Shown: positions 51,914 through 61,983, numbered from the stretch's first letter. The stretch is 64,000 bases of DNA from CAYNVQ01 sp964400735 (GCA_964400735.1 CAYNVQ010000002.1:372001-436000); one strand, 5' to 3'. Notes: generated by a model not told the origin, from the sequence alone. Program-made: numbers and translations.

Positions 51914-54334
51914 CTATTCGAACCTGAGGGCGTCAGCAGGATCGGTGTTGGCAGCTTTTAGGGCCTGGAAGCTGATGGTGAGCTGGGCGATGAGCACGGC
52001 GGCCATCCCGGCCAGTAGAAAAATCCAGACCTGGATGCCTGCCCGATAGGCAAAATTCTGGAGCCATCGGCTCATGGCAAAATAGGCAGCGGGGACTGCT
52101 ACAATAAAAGCCAGCAGAACAAGCCGCGCAAAATCTTTGGACAGCAGAAGCACGATTTTCGGCGAAGTGGAGCCCAGGACCTTGCGTATGCCGATTTCTT
52201 TGGTTCGCATCTCGGCCATATAGGAGGATAAGCCGAAAAGGCCGATACAGGCGATCACGATGGCCAACAATGAAAAGATACTGAATATTTGGCCCGAGGT
52301 CTTCTCATTCCCGTACATCTCATCCAGCTTGTCATCCAGAAAAAAGTAGCCCAGCGGCTCCTGAGGATTGAACTCCTTCCACTTCTGCTCGATAGACGCC
52401 AATGTCTCACCTGTGTTCTCGGGTCTAATTTTGATTTGCAGGCTGCCGAAAATCCTCTGGTCGCTCGGATAGCTGAGAAGGACAAAGGAATTGATGGGGC
52501 TGTGAAGAGAATTGTAATGAAAATCCTTGACCACGCCTATGATGGTGTATTCTCCGGTCGGTTCGCCCTCTGTGCCGAGATACTTGATCTTCATACCCAC
52601 AGGATTGTTCCAGCCGAATTCCTTTATGGTCGATTCGTTGATGATCACATTCCGCTCCTCGTTGAACTCGCGCGAAAAGCCGCGGCCCTGGGTGATCTTC
52701 AAACCCATGGTATCGATGAAATCCTGGTCGATGTTCATCCCCCTTGTGGTTTTGACCTCCGGATCTCCTTCTGCCTGAAACATGATGCCGTAATAACTTC
52801 CACCGGAAACGATGGTGTTCGAACCTGCAGCGTTCACCACACCCGGAAGCCGACGGAGTTCTTGCTTTAACGCTTCTCCTTGATTCTGAAGGGTGACGGC
52901 CCTCTCGACAACCACTGTATTTTCCTTGTCGAATCCCAGGTCTTTCTTCTGCATGAAGTCCATCTGACGATAGACGATGAGGGTCATGGCGATACAGATG
53001 ATAGAAAGGGCGAACTGGAAGATGACGAGGGCATTTCTCATACGGATCCCTTTCCGGGATGTGGTGAACCTTCCCTTCAGAACGGTCACAGGTCGGAAGG
53101 AGGATAGGACCATGGCGGGGTAGATACCGGCCATCAAGCCTACGACCACACCCAATCCAAGGAGAAGAGCGATGCTGAAGGGATCTTTCAGGTAGTGAAT
53201 CTCCATCTGTTTCCGGGATAACTGATTGAAGACTGGCAGGAGGAACTGGACGAGGAAAAAAGCCGCCACCACGCTGATCAGACTCATCACCAGGGATTCG
53301 AACAGAAACTGCCTGATGAGTGAGCCCTTTGTTGACCCTACGATCTTTCGGATTCCCACTTCTCTTGCCCTGGCGGTCGAACGGGCGGTAGCCAGATTCA
53401 TGAAATTGATGCAGGCGATAACGATCAAGAAGGCCGCGATGGCGATCAGAACATAAACATAGGTGATGTTTCCGTTAGGCTTGATCTCGAATTCGAGGTT
53501 GGAATGGAGGTGAATATCCCGAAGAGGTTGGAAAAAGTAATGGTATCCATTCCCTGCGGCCACATATTCTTTGAATGACAGCCCGGTTTGGGCCTGGATC
53601 GGCCCGGCGGCATACCTTTCGACCAGGGCCGGCATTTTGGCTTCTACATCTCCGGGAGACACTCCCTCTTTGAGCATCACGTAGGTGTGGACTGAGAAGG
53701 AAATATAATTCGGGCGGTTTTGGAATCCTAGAAGGTTTAAAGATACGAGAAAATCAAACTCCATGTGGGAATTCTTGGGAATATTCTCGCAGATTCCAGA
53801 GACCAAGGCTGGTCCCTGAGGAGTGGTGATGTATTTTCCGACAGGGTCTTCATCCCCGAAATATTTGATCGCCGTATCTTTCGTCATCACCATTGAGTTC
53901 GGAGTGGCGAAGATGGTTTCTGGTGTTCCTTTAATCAAAGAGACCGAGAACATCTCAAAGAAATTAGGCTCCACGAAAAGGATTTTTCTTTCCTCGTATG
54001 ATTTATCCTGGTAGCGCAGCATGATGGGATTCCGGTTGGCTAAGACGCGCGTCATTCGTTCGATCTCGGGGAAGTCTGAGACCATGGCGTCCCCGATGGA
54101 GTACGGTATGACAGCATAGAAGATCACATTGTCAGGGTAGATCCTTTCCAGGGCGACTCTGTAGATTCTATCGCCGTACTTTTGGAATTTGTCGTAGGAG
54201 AATTCATGGCGAACATTGAGGATGATCAGGAAAAAACAGGCAATCCCGACCGAAAGTCCGATGATGTTGATCAAGGAAAAAAGTTTCTTTTTCCAGATAT
54301 TCCGGAATGCCACTTTTATTAGATTCTTGAGCAT
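51914..54334 (-). CDS. MacB/FtsX-like ABC permease (MacB_PCD plus two FtsX domains)
   Basis: An 806-residue protein with AAGGAGC upstream. N-terminal helix (KKLFSLINIIGLSVGIACFF), periplasmic MacB_PCD domain, FtsX helices around residues 285-420 (INFMNLATARSTARAREVGIRKIVGS), a second core (about 430-650), and C-terminal FtsX helices with AEMRTKEIGIRKVLGST, WLQNFAYR and a terminal NTDPADALRFE. Such single-chain permeases carry two FtsX modules and need a separate ATPase, absent here. They usually export or mechanically transmit signals for peptides or lipoproteins. It is adjacent to but transcribed away from the PadR operon. Confidence 0.85.
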   Translation of the reverse strand: MLKNLIKVAFRNIWKKKLFSLINIIGLSVGIACFFLIILNVRHEFSYDKFQKYGDRIYRVALERIYPDNVIFYAVIPYSIGDAMVSDFPEIERMTRVLANRNPIMLRYQDKSYEERKILFVEPNFFEMFSVSLIKGTPETIFATPNSMVMTKDTAIKYFGDEDPVGKYITTPQGPALVSGICENIPKNSHMEFDFLVSLNLLGFQNRPNYISFSVHTYVMLKEGVSPGDVEAKMPALVERYAAGPIQAQTGLSFKEYVAAGNGYHYFFQPLRDIHLHSNLEFEIKPNGNITYVYVLIAIAAFLIVIACINFMNLATARSTARAREVGIRKIVGSTKGSLIRQFLFESLVMSLISVVAAFFLVQFLLPVFNQLSRKQMEIHYLKDPFSIALLLGLGVVVGLMAGIYPAMVLSSFRPVTVLKGRFTTSRKGIRMRNALVIFQFALSIICIAMTLIVYRQMDFMQKKDLGFDKENTVVVERAVTLQNQGEALKQELRRLPGVVNAAGSNTIVSGGSYYGIMFQAEGDPEVKTTRGMNIDQDFIDTMGLKITQGRGFSREFNEERNVIINESTIKEFGWNNPVGMKIKYLGTEGEPTGEYTIIGVVKDFHYNSLHSPINSFVLLSYPSDQRIFGSLQIKIRPENTGETLASIEQKWKEFNPQEPLGYFFLDDKLDEMYGNEKTSGQIFSIFSLLAIVIACIGLFGLSSYMAEMRTKEIGIRKVLGSTSPKIVLLLSKDFARLVLLAFIVAVPAAYFAMSRWLQNFAYRAGIQVWIFLLAGMAAVLIAQLTISFQALKAANTDPADALRFE

Positions 54335-54540
54335 GCTCCTTGCTCCTTTATCGGTTCAGTCGCTATCAAATATTATAAGGTAAAAGGGATTCTACTTATA
54401 GATACGGATTAAAAAAGAATTAGTTGCTCTAACGCTAGATATGGAATTTTCTTGGATGGCTGATTTTGGCGCTAAAAAAGCCGTTTAAGAACATTTTTTA
54501 TGTCCTTATTTTAATAAACGGTTTAAAATCAATGAGTTGG

Positions 54541-54600
54541 CTTGGTCTGGCTTCAAAAAGGCAATCAAAAAGGCACAAAAAGGCACAAACAGCTCAAAAC
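54541..54600. repeat. Short direct repeats in an AT-rich intergenic region
   Basis: The stretch contains AAAAAGGCA three times in about 40 bases within 54335-54703, an AT-rich region without genes. It lies upstream of the PadR operon promoter. No further meaning can be supported. Confidence 0.5.
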
Positions 54601-54703
54601 GGTCTAGAGCCAAAAAGAAAAAAAATATGCTAAAAGGATAGAATTTAACCAACCTATTATCAACAATATAGGTCGGTCTTACCCAAAAAAGATAAAATTT
54701 GCC

Positions 54704-54732
54704 TTGACATATTGATAACTTAACATTATATT
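54704..54732 (+). promoter_or_regulatory. Strong promoter of the PadR operon
   Basis: TTGACA (54704-54709), 17-base spacer, TATATT (54727-54732). This is a near-consensus promoter about 115 bases before the PadR start. The region between the -10 box and the gene is AT-rich and could hold a PadR operator, but no clear palindrome is seen. Confidence 0.65.
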
Positions 54733-54847
54733 ATAGCTATGAATATAATAAATCAAACAATATTATAAGGCTAATAATAAAATTTGTCGCAAGAAGGATG
54801 GAACATAAAAAGCATTTTTTGACGCGTTAAAGACGGAGGTGAGGCCA

Positions 54848-55216
54848 TTGGCATATTTGAGTGAGTCCAATAAAAAGTTTCAGAAGGAATTGAATTCGGG
54901 GATAGCTTCTCTTGTCCTGCTCAGCGTTCTGGGGCAGGCAGAGGAGCCGATGTACGGCTACCAGATTGCTAAATTCATCGAAACCCGCGATGAGGAAATC
55001 CCGATGATGAAGCAGGGGGCTCTCTATCCTGTACTGAGGTCTTTGGAGAGCGGCGGACTGCTGGAAAGCCATGTCGATCCTTCTGTATCGGGCCCGCCAC
55101 GCCGCTACTACAGAATCACAAAGCCGGGTCGAGAAACGCTCAAGGATTGGAAGGATATATGGGGACGCACCAAAAACTTTGTTGATGATATCCTCAAAGG
55201 AAAAAAAGATGTGTAA
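54848..55216 (+). CDS. PadR-family transcriptional regulator
   Basis: A 122-residue protein from the TTG at 54848, chosen because GGAGGTG is correctly spaced to it and lies too close to the earlier GTG at 54839. PadR winged-helix features: ASLVLLSVLGQAEEPMYGYQIAKFI, QGALYPVLRSLESGGLLES, and PPRRYYRITKPGRETL. The C-terminal helix (DIWGRTKNFVDDIL) is the dimerisation tail. Its end overlaps the first HAAS gene by eight bases. PadR regulators commonly control the neighbouring membrane proteins. Confidence 0.85.
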   Translation: MAYLSESNKKFQKELNSGIASLVLLSVLGQAEEPMYGYQIAKFIETRDEEIPMMKQGALYPVLRSLESGGLLESHVDPSVSGPPRRYYRITKPGRETLKDWKDIWGRTKNFVDDILKGKKDV

Positions 55217-56093
55217 AGATGTCCATGAATATCTAGAAAAGCTCAAAAAAGAACTCCGAGGAGCTGACCCTGCCCTTATCCAGGATGCCCTCTCCGATGC
55301 CGAAGGACACCTCCGCACCGCACTCGAAGAGGACCAGGGGAAAAAGCCCGATCTCAATGAAACCGAAATCGTGCAGCCCATCATCACAAAATACGGCACA
55401 CCTGCCGAAGTGGCCGCTGCCTATCGGGACATCGAATCCCACATGTCATCCGCCTTGACCGTCCCGTCACCGCGCACTCGGACTTATTGGGGCAGGTTTT
55501 TCTGCGTGCTGGCCGACGCGCGCGCTTGGGGCGCCCTTTTCTACATGCTACTGACCTTCGCGACCGGGATCGTCTTTGGCGGCTGGGCCCTGTTCGGCGG
55601 TCTCATCTCTTCCTTTTCCCTTGTTTTTATCATCGGATTGCCCATTTTCGGGCTGTTTCTTCTTTCCATCCGCGGGATCGCTCTTCTGGAGGGCCGGATC
55701 GTCGAAGCTCTTCTGGGCATCCGGATGCCGAGAAGGCCTCTGTTTTTCCGTAAAGGCCTCAGCTGGTCGGACAAATATATTGCTTTGGTCAAGGATGCTT
55801 ATTCCTGGAGGGCCTGGCTGTATGCCGTGCTTCTCCTCCCCCTGGGGATGATTTACTCCATGGCCTTCGCACTTCTTTTCGTTCTCTCCATCGGTTTTAT
55901 CACCAGCCCCGTGCTCGAACTGGTTTTTCATATCCCGCTGGATTTATTCGGCGACAATGTTTTCACTCCCGTTTGGTTCCTGCCGGTTGTCTGCCTGGCC
56001 GGATTTTTGTTCTTACCTTTGACGTTTCATCTGGCCAAGTTCGTAGGAAAGGTCCACGGGCGATTCGCAAAATCCATGTTGGTGAAAAAATAA
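55209..56093 (+). CDS. HAAS-domain membrane protein with sensor domain, paralogue 1
   Basis: A 294-residue protein. The N-terminal cytoplasmic HAAS domain (about 1-75) contains EYLEKLKKELRGADPALIQDAL and a GTPAEVAAAYRDIE pattern. It is followed by about six helices in which the family 'Sensor' block LLSIRGIALLEGRIVEALLGIRMPRRPLFF stands out. HAAS domains are typically found with PadR regulators; they may sense the membrane state and control the regulator. The eight-base overlap with padR suggests co-translation. It shares close to half its residues with the next gene, with the HAAS helices most conserved. Confidence 0.8.
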   Translation: MCKDVHEYLEKLKKELRGADPALIQDALSDAEGHLRTALEEDQGKKPDLNETEIVQPIITKYGTPAEVAAAYRDIESHMSSALTVPSPRTRTYWGRFFCVLADARAWGALFYMLLTFATGIVFGGWALFGGLISSFSLVFIIGLPIFGLFLLSIRGIALLEGRIVEALLGIRMPRRPLFFRKGLSWSDKYIALVKDAYSWRAWLYAVLLLPLGMIYSMAFALLFVLSIGFITSPVLELVFHIPLDLFGDNVFTPVWFLPVVCLAGFLFLPLTFHLAKFVGKVHGRFAKSMLVKK

Positions 56094-56104
56094 AGGATGG
56101 GACG

Positions 56105-56995
56105 ATGGCAAAAAAAATCGAGGAATATCTAGAGCAACTCAAAAAAGAACTCGAAGGAGCCGATCCTGCCCTTATCCAGGATGCTCTCTCCGATGCCGAA
56201 GAACACTTGAGGACCGCATGGTCTGAAACCATCGAGGGCTCGTCTGGTATGTCGGAGGAGCATGCCCTTGGATTACTGATCGATAAGTACGGCAGTCCAG
56301 AAGAAGTCGCCTCGGCTTATAAAAAGATCGAATCCCGTATTCTGCCGACCTTGGCCCTAAAAAAGCCTCAAATGTCCCGCTCAATTTGGGCGAAATTCTT
56401 TAGCGTTATGGGAGATGCAAGGGCCTGGGGTGCATTTCTTTACATCCTGTTATCGGGTCTGACAGCTGTCATCTACGGAATGTGGGCTATCCTGGGGGGA
56501 GCGATTTCTTTTTTCTCGCTGGTTTTGATCATCGGGATTCCGGTGACCGGGCTTTTCCTCCTGTCCCTCCGGGGGATCGCCCTGATGGAAGGCCGGATCG
56601 TCGAAGCGCTTCTCGGCATCCGCATGCCGCGAAAGCCGATCTTCTTCCGTCAGGATCTGAACTGGAGAGAAAAATATAAGGCTTTGATAACCGAAGCTTA
56701 CACCTGGAAAGTCTTTGCCTACCTGATCCTTCATTTTCCGCTGGGGATCATCTATTTTTTGGTCATCCCCATGCTGTTGGCCCTTTCGATAAAATGTGTC
56801 TTCTATCCAATCTGGTTTTGGGGCCTAGGCCGTCCTTTGATCACTTTCAGCCAGCCCCTTTATCCTCCGGCTTTATCTTACCCCCTGGTCACTGCTGTCG
56901 GCATATTGATGCTCTTTTCCACCCTGCACTTGGCCAGATTCGTCGGCGAGATGCACGGCCGATTCGCTAAACATATGCTGGTGAGAAAACAGTAA
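56105..56995 (+). CDS. HAAS-domain membrane protein with sensor domain, paralogue 2
   Basis: A 296-residue protein from the ATG at 56105, eleven bases after the first paralogue, which fixes the start against an upstream in-frame codon. Architecture is the same: HAAS domain (EYLEQLKKELEGADPALIQDAL, YGSPEEVASAYKKIE), then a helix set with LLSLRGIALMEGRIVEALLGIRMPRKPIFF. The DARAWGAFLYI segment is shared with its twin. Tandem duplication is evident; the N-terminal helix motif is almost invariant, as expected for a protein-contact surface. It is followed by the FtsX permease 23 bases later. Confidence 0.8.
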   Translation: MAKKIEEYLEQLKKELEGADPALIQDALSDAEEHLRTAWSETIEGSSGMSEEHALGLLIDKYGSPEEVASAYKKIESRILPTLALKKPQMSRSIWAKFFSVMGDARAWGAFLYILLSGLTAVIYGMWAILGGAISFFSLVLIIGIPVTGLFLLSLRGIALMEGRIVEALLGIRMPRKPIFFRQDLNWREKYKALITEAYTWKVFAYLILHFPLGIIYFLVIPMLLALSIKCVFYPIWFWGLGRPLITFSQPLYPPALSYPLVTAVGILMLFSTLHLARFVGEMHGRFAKHMLVRKQ

Positions 56996-57018
56996 CCAAC
57001 CAATCAAGGAGATTGATT

Positions 57019-59412
57019 ATGATAAAAAACCATTTTGTGCTCGCTTTGAGAAATCTCAAAAAACAGAAAGCTTTTTCTTTGATCAACATTTTTGGAATGG
57101 CTGTCGGCATGGCGGCGTTCACTCTGTTCGCCCTTATGGCAGGGGTCAAACTCCGGGCCGACAAATTTCATGAAAATGCCGAAAGAATCTATGCGATTGT
57201 CCAGGTTTTTCAAGCGGAAAACAAAGAGGAGCGGCACCTCGCTTATACGCCTGGTCCGATGGCGGAAGCTTTACGCAGCGACTTCCCGGAGATCGTGGAT
57301 GTGGCTAGGGTCTATCCGGCCGGCCGGGTGACTCTTAAAAGAGGGGAAGACACGTTCCTCGAGAACAGCCTGCTTTTCGTCGATCCCGACTTTTTATCTA
57401 TTTTTTCCTTCAAAATGGCGGCCGGGGATCCACAAACGGCTCTTCACGAACCTTATTCCATGGTGATGTCCGAAGCCGCCGCCGAAAAATATTTCGGGGA
57501 CGATGATCCCATCGGCAAAGTGCTGACCCTTCAGAAAGACGTCGTCTTAACCGTCACAGGCGTGATGAAGAACATCACCCGGACATCCTCGATCAAGTTC
57601 GACTTCCTGGTCTCTCTAGAAACGGTTAGGGCCCTCTCCGGCATTCTGGATAACTGGTCGGACCATCGGATGGCCACTTTCTTGCTGGTTCCTGAAAGGT
57701 TCGATCAGGCACAGTTTGAGGAAAGACTTCCAGCCTTTCTGGCCAAGCACTTCGACGATTCTCCGGAATCCCCCAAACAGATGTATATTTTTCCGTTTCT
57801 TGATTTTCGTTTGAAATCTCAACATATCACTTCCCTGATGGGTAGCAGCAGTCCAACGGGTGTGACCATCATGTTTTCTATCGGTGTTTTGCTCTTATTG
57901 GTGGTGAGCATCAATTTCATCAACCTGTCGACCGCACGCTCCATGCACCGGACCAAAGAAGTTGGATTGCGCAAAGTGATAGGGGCTAGGAGGCCTCAAT
58001 TGATCCTGCAATTTTTGGGAGAGTCGACTGTTTTATCGTTCATTGCCCTTCCCTTCGCCATTATCCTGTACGAAATCATCCATCCCATCTTTTATGCTTA
58101 CATGGGAGATTTTTCGCTCGTTTCCTTTATCCCTCAGGTTTCGAACTCCATCTGGAACTATCCTTTTCTCCTGAAATATCTTGTGGTTGCCGCCGTCCTC
58201 ACCGGAATCTTTTCCGGGCTGTATCCCGCCTTTTTCCTTTCCGGGTTTCAGCCGCTCCATGTCTTGAAGGAAAATTTCAAGCCCGGGAGGAAAAAGAAAA
58301 GGGGCAGCAAGGCCATGATCGTTTTCCAGTTTTCGCTCTCGGTCATCTTTATTGCCTGTGCCGCCCTGTTGAAATACCAGGCTGGGCATCTATTTGAGGC
58401 CGATTTTGGGTACAACCGGGAGAAGGTGGCCTTTGTGCAGCTTGGAAAGGAATCATTGGGTAAGCTCGATGTATTGAAGAATGAGATCGCCCGTCATCAA
58501 GACGTCCTACGTGTATCTGCAGCGGAAAATTTGCCGCTGGTCTGGGATTCTCCGACACCGATCCGCCTTCCTGAAGCCGCCGGGGACGATTCTTTCACCA
58601 TGGAAGCCTACGGAGTGGATTATGGATTCGTCGAGACTCTCGAGCTCCGGATGAAGGAAGGCAGGAGTTTTTCGAAAGATTTTGCGGATAACGATAGCCT
58701 GATCCTCAGTGAAACAGCGATACGAAAGCTAGGTTGGGAAAATCCGATAGGAAGGCAGCTGGTCGTTGGCGATAAAACAGGCACCGTTATCGGAGTGGCA
58801 GAAGATTTTCTGTTCGCCGATATCGGATTCGAAATGCCGCCTGCTGTCCTGTATTTTGAGCCAGAAAACCTAAGCGTACTTCTTGTTAAATTTTCTTCTT
58901 CGGAAGGATTCCCCCAGCTTCGTCAATACATAAAAGACCAGTGGACAGGCCTTATGCCGGACCAGCCCTTCGAGTGTTGGACTCTCTCCGAATATTTCGG
59001 CAGGGTCTTTGGACTACTGGGAAAATTGACTGGCTTTTTGAACATGATCGGGATAACGGCCGTTATTTTCTCCTGTCTGGGCCTGCTGGGTCTGGCCACC
59101 TATCTGACCCAAAGGCGGACCAAGGAGATCGGAATCCGCAAAGTGCTTGGTGCCTCTTCACTGAATATCATGTGGAGGATGACGCGCGAATTTCTGCTGC
59201 TCGTGACTGTTGCCAACGCCATCGCCCTAGGTATCGTATATTTCGGCTGGAATAAAGCGCTGCAGACCGGGTTGCTGTTCATCACGCCCATCAATGCCGG
59301 AACCTATATTCTGGCTGTATCTGTATCGCTCTTCACAGCTTTACTGGCCGTCTCCTCCCAGACCTTGAAGGCCTCCTGGGCCAACCCCGCCAACTCCCTA
59401 CGCCACGAATGA
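57019..59412 (+). CDS. MacB/FtsX-like ABC permease of the PadR operon
   Basis: A 797-residue protein from the ATG at 57019 with AAGGAG at seven bases. It has the same layout as the 51914-54334 gene: N-terminal helix (KKQKAFSLINIFGMAVGMAAF), MacB_PCD, FtsX modules with INFINLSTARSMHRTKEVGLRKVIGA and TYLTQRRTKEIGIRKVLGAS, and a C-terminal ANPANSLRHE. No ATP-binding protein is encoded with it, so it must recruit one from elsewhere or work differently. As the last gene of the PadR/HAAS/HAAS operon it may transmit a signal or be regulated by the HAAS proteins. Confidence 0.85.
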   Translation: MIKNHFVLALRNLKKQKAFSLINIFGMAVGMAAFTLFALMAGVKLRADKFHENAERIYAIVQVFQAENKEERHLAYTPGPMAEALRSDFPEIVDVARVYPAGRVTLKRGEDTFLENSLLFVDPDFLSIFSFKMAAGDPQTALHEPYSMVMSEAAAEKYFGDDDPIGKVLTLQKDVVLTVTGVMKNITRTSSIKFDFLVSLETVRALSGILDNWSDHRMATFLLVPERFDQAQFEERLPAFLAKHFDDSPESPKQMYIFPFLDFRLKSQHITSLMGSSSPTGVTIMFSIGVLLLLVVSINFINLSTARSMHRTKEVGLRKVIGARRPQLILQFLGESTVLSFIALPFAIILYEIIHPIFYAYMGDFSLVSFIPQVSNSIWNYPFLLKYLVVAAVLTGIFSGLYPAFFLSGFQPLHVLKENFKPGRKKKRGSKAMIVFQFSLSVIFIACAALLKYQAGHLFEADFGYNREKVAFVQLGKESLGKLDVLKNEIARHQDVLRVSAAENLPLVWDSPTPIRLPEAAGDDSFTMEAYGVDYGFVETLELRMKEGRSFSKDFADNDSLILSETAIRKLGWENPIGRQLVVGDKTGTVIGVAEDFLFADIGFEMPPAVLYFEPENLSVLLVKFSSSEGFPQLRQYIKDQWTGLMPDQPFECWTLSEYFGRVFGLLGKLTGFLNMIGITAVIFSCLGLLGLATYLTQRRTKEIGIRKVLGASSLNIMWRMTREFLLLVTVANAIALGIVYFGWNKALQTGLLFITPINAGTYILAVSVSLFTALLAVSSQTLKASWANPANSLRHE

Positions 59413-59460
59413 ATCTCCATCCTTTCCTCCCATGATGTTCCTCTCGGCATCAAAAAAATC

Positions 59461-59573
59461 GCTTACGTCACGGGGGCATTGGGGGATAGTATGAGCGACA
59501 TCGGAAGATTTAGCCTTCCCGATACAATCTTTGAGGGAATCCGACGCAGTCGGACGGTGAGTATGTATTGAGC
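59461..59573 (-). repeat. Structured intergenic element, copy 2
   Basis: Reverse-oriented partner of 22604-22716. Stem 1 here reads TCCGAC/GTCGGA with a three-base loop: the outermost pair is T-A instead of C-G, a compensating change, and the innermost C pairs with G. Stem 2 TTCCC/GGGAA keeps its 14-base spacing. The blocks GAAGGCTAAATC and CCGATGTCGCTC are retained. It follows the stop of the FtsX gene by about 50 bases. The remaining part of 59413-59877 shows nothing else I can name. Confidence 0.6.
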
Positions 59574-59877
59574 CACTCGAAATTTTAGGGATACGCGATT
59601 GATTAACATACATTATCATTTGGGAATGAATCAAATATGGGAGTTACGGAACCGCCGGCAAGATTGATGAGGGAATGGCATTAAAAATCTGACTGGAGCG
59701 AAGAAATCCCCAATGCTCTCATCCTGGATAACGACTTTGGAAATGCTGATATTGGAGTATGTTTTTTTGTTGATTTTGAATCGTCTGTGATATTATTGAA
59801 AAAACGTAAAAATGGTTATTTTGTTTCTATCGAAAAGAGGAGTTAACTCCTCAACTATTTATTATCCAGGAGGGAAT

Positions 59878-61983
59878 ATGAAAACGCGAAAAATTTTAGG
59901 TTTTTTGATCTGTATGGTCCTCCTTTGGAGCTTGACCGGTCAGGTTTGGGCCGAGGGGACGTTCACCCTGGAAGAGATCCTGAGTCCTCCTTATCCCTGG
60001 GGTTTGGTATCCGCCAAGAACGCCGACCGGATCGCCTGGGTTTTTAATTCCAAGGGGGCAAGAAATGTCTGGACCGCAGCGGCCCCAGATTTCAAACCCG
60101 TCAATCTGACTGGATTCGTCCGGGATGAGGTGTTAGAAATCCCTGATGTCTATATCACCGATGATGGAAATACCGTGGTCTTCGTCAAAGGAGGGCGTCC
60201 GAACGATGAAGGATGGGTCACAAATTCCCGCAGCGATCCGGACGGTATGGAGCAGGCCATATGGGCGGTCAGGACCGACACGGGTCAAATCTGGAGGGTG
60301 GCCGCTGGAGCCAATCCCGTCCTCTCTCCTGACGGTCTCTGGCTTCTTTTGGTAAAGGAAGGACTGATCTACTGGGCGCCCTTAAGCCCTCCCACCGATC
60401 CCAATGCTATCCCTGAGCCAGAGATCTTGTTCAAGGCAGCCGGACGAAACGGCTCCCCCCGATGGTCGCCGGACAGCAAACGGGTCGCCTTTGTCACGGA
60501 GAGAGGTGACCATAGTATTATCGGAATATTCGACATAGAAAAGAGAAAAATCGCCTACATCGCACCCAGCGTGGAACGGGACAGCCAACCCGTCTGGTCC
60601 GCCGACGGCACGAAGATCCTCTTCCAGCGTCGGCCAGGGCTGCAGTACGGAGGAACAGGCTTTGCCGGATTCAGACGGTACCGCGGACCGGTCACCAATG
60701 TCGCTTTTTGGGTGGCCGATGTGAAAGAGGAAACAGCAAAGGAGATTTGGCGATTTCCAAAGGAGGAGCCCCGATTTTACTCCTTCCGGAATTTCGACCT
60801 GACGGCCAACGGTCGCATCCTCTTCACGGCCGAGCACGAGAATTGGAATCATGTTTTTTCCATGCCGCTATCAGGAGGAGAGCCCGTTGACCTAACTCCG
60901 GGTGAAGGATTTGTGGAACATATCGGACTCTCCAGCGACGGAAATACACTATTCTTCAGCAGCAACCTGGCCGATATCCACGGCCGCCACATCTGGAAAG
61001 TCCCTACCGACGGCAGCGGGAAAGCCGTGCAGTTGACCAAGGAAGCCACGATCGGGACTTATCCTGTACCGCTAGCTTCGGGAGAAAAGACGGCCTTTCT
61101 GTATGCAACAGCTATCCATCCTACCTCCATCGCTTTGGTTCCTTCGAATGGAGGAGAAATCGAGGTGGTCGCTCCGGAAGCGCTTCCTGCGGAATATCCC
61201 ATGGACGAGCTGGTCGTGCCTGAGCTGGTCATCGTCGAATCGCCGGACGGCCTGGAGATTCCCTGCCAGCTTTTTCTTCCTAAAGGAGCCAAACCAGGGG
61301 ACAGCCGGCCGGGTGTGGTCTATACGCACGGCGGGCCCATTCGTCAGATGCTTCTGGGCTGGCATTATATGGAATTCTACTCGGAGGCCTATGGCATCAA
61401 CCAGTATTTTGCCAACCAGGGATATGTGGTGATGTCCATCAATTATCGCAGCGGCATCGGCTATGGCCGTTCTTTCCGGGAAGCGGATAAAACAGGAATG
61501 CGCGGGGCTTCCGAATACCAGGATGTGCTGGCCGGTGCGAAATATCTCCAGAGCCGGCCCGAAGTAGATCCCGAACGCATCGGAAAATGGGGCCTGTCCT
61601 ACGGAGGACTGTTGACGGCCATGGCCCTGGCTCGCAATTCCGATATCTTCAAGGTCGGTGTCGATATGGCAGGAGTGCACGACTGGTCCCAGATGCGCTG
61701 GGGGCGCTTAAACGAGGCCCAAAGCAAGCTGGCCCGCGAATCATCGCCGGTAGGAAGCCTCAAGACCTGGACTTCGCCAGTGCTGTTCATCCATGGCGAT
61801 GATGACCGCAACGTGCCTTTTCAACAGACCACCGATATCGTACAGAAACTCAGGGCCAAAGGAGACGTGCATATCGAACTGATGATCGTGCCCGACGAAC
61901 CGCACGAATTCCTATTGTTCAAAAACCGCATGGAGGCCTACAACCGGACCTTCGAATTCATCAACCGATACATCGGGAAATGA
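59878..61983 (+). CDS. Exported S9-family (prolyl oligopeptidase/DPP-like) peptidase
   Basis: A 701-residue enzyme from the ATG at 59878 (CAGGAGG upstream). After a signal peptide there is a TolB/DPP-like beta-propeller (about 35-460; PRWSPDSKRVAFVTERGD, QPVWSADGTKILFQ) and a C-terminal alpha/beta-hydrolase domain with the catalytic Ser in GKWGLSYGG (residue 574), Asp in HGDDDRNVPF and His in PDEPHEF (about 676). These exported enzymes trim peptides, often after Pro. An isolated gene; a good candidate for peptide nutrition. Confidence 0.9.
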   Translation: MKTRKILGFLICMVLLWSLTGQVWAEGTFTLEEILSPPYPWGLVSAKNADRIAWVFNSKGARNVWTAAAPDFKPVNLTGFVRDEVLEIPDVYITDDGNTVVFVKGGRPNDEGWVTNSRSDPDGMEQAIWAVRTDTGQIWRVAAGANPVLSPDGLWLLLVKEGLIYWAPLSPPTDPNAIPEPEILFKAAGRNGSPRWSPDSKRVAFVTERGDHSIIGIFDIEKRKIAYIAPSVERDSQPVWSADGTKILFQRRPGLQYGGTGFAGFRRYRGPVTNVAFWVADVKEETAKEIWRFPKEEPRFYSFRNFDLTANGRILFTAEHENWNHVFSMPLSGGEPVDLTPGEGFVEHIGLSSDGNTLFFSSNLADIHGRHIWKVPTDGSGKAVQLTKEATIGTYPVPLASGEKTAFLYATAIHPTSIALVPSNGGEIEVVAPEALPAEYPMDELVVPELVIVESPDGLEIPCQLFLPKGAKPGDSRPGVVYTHGGPIRQMLLGWHYMEFYSEAYGINQYFANQGYVVMSINYRSGIGYGRSFREADKTGMRGASEYQDVLAGAKYLQSRPEVDPERIGKWGLSYGGLLTAMALARNSDIFKVGVDMAGVHDWSQMRWGRLNEAQSKLARESSPVGSLKTWTSPVLFIHGDDDRNVPFQQTTDIVQKLRAKGDVHIELMIVPDEPHEFLLFKNRMEAYNRTFEFINRYIGK

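Noticed and set aside
59398..59634. Reading frames across the two structured elements share SIHxxRPTxSxSL...GKAKSSDVA
   Set aside because: The apparent protein similarity follows from the DNA repeat; both frames end differently, have no ribosome site, and the base-pair change and stems fit a non-coding element better.
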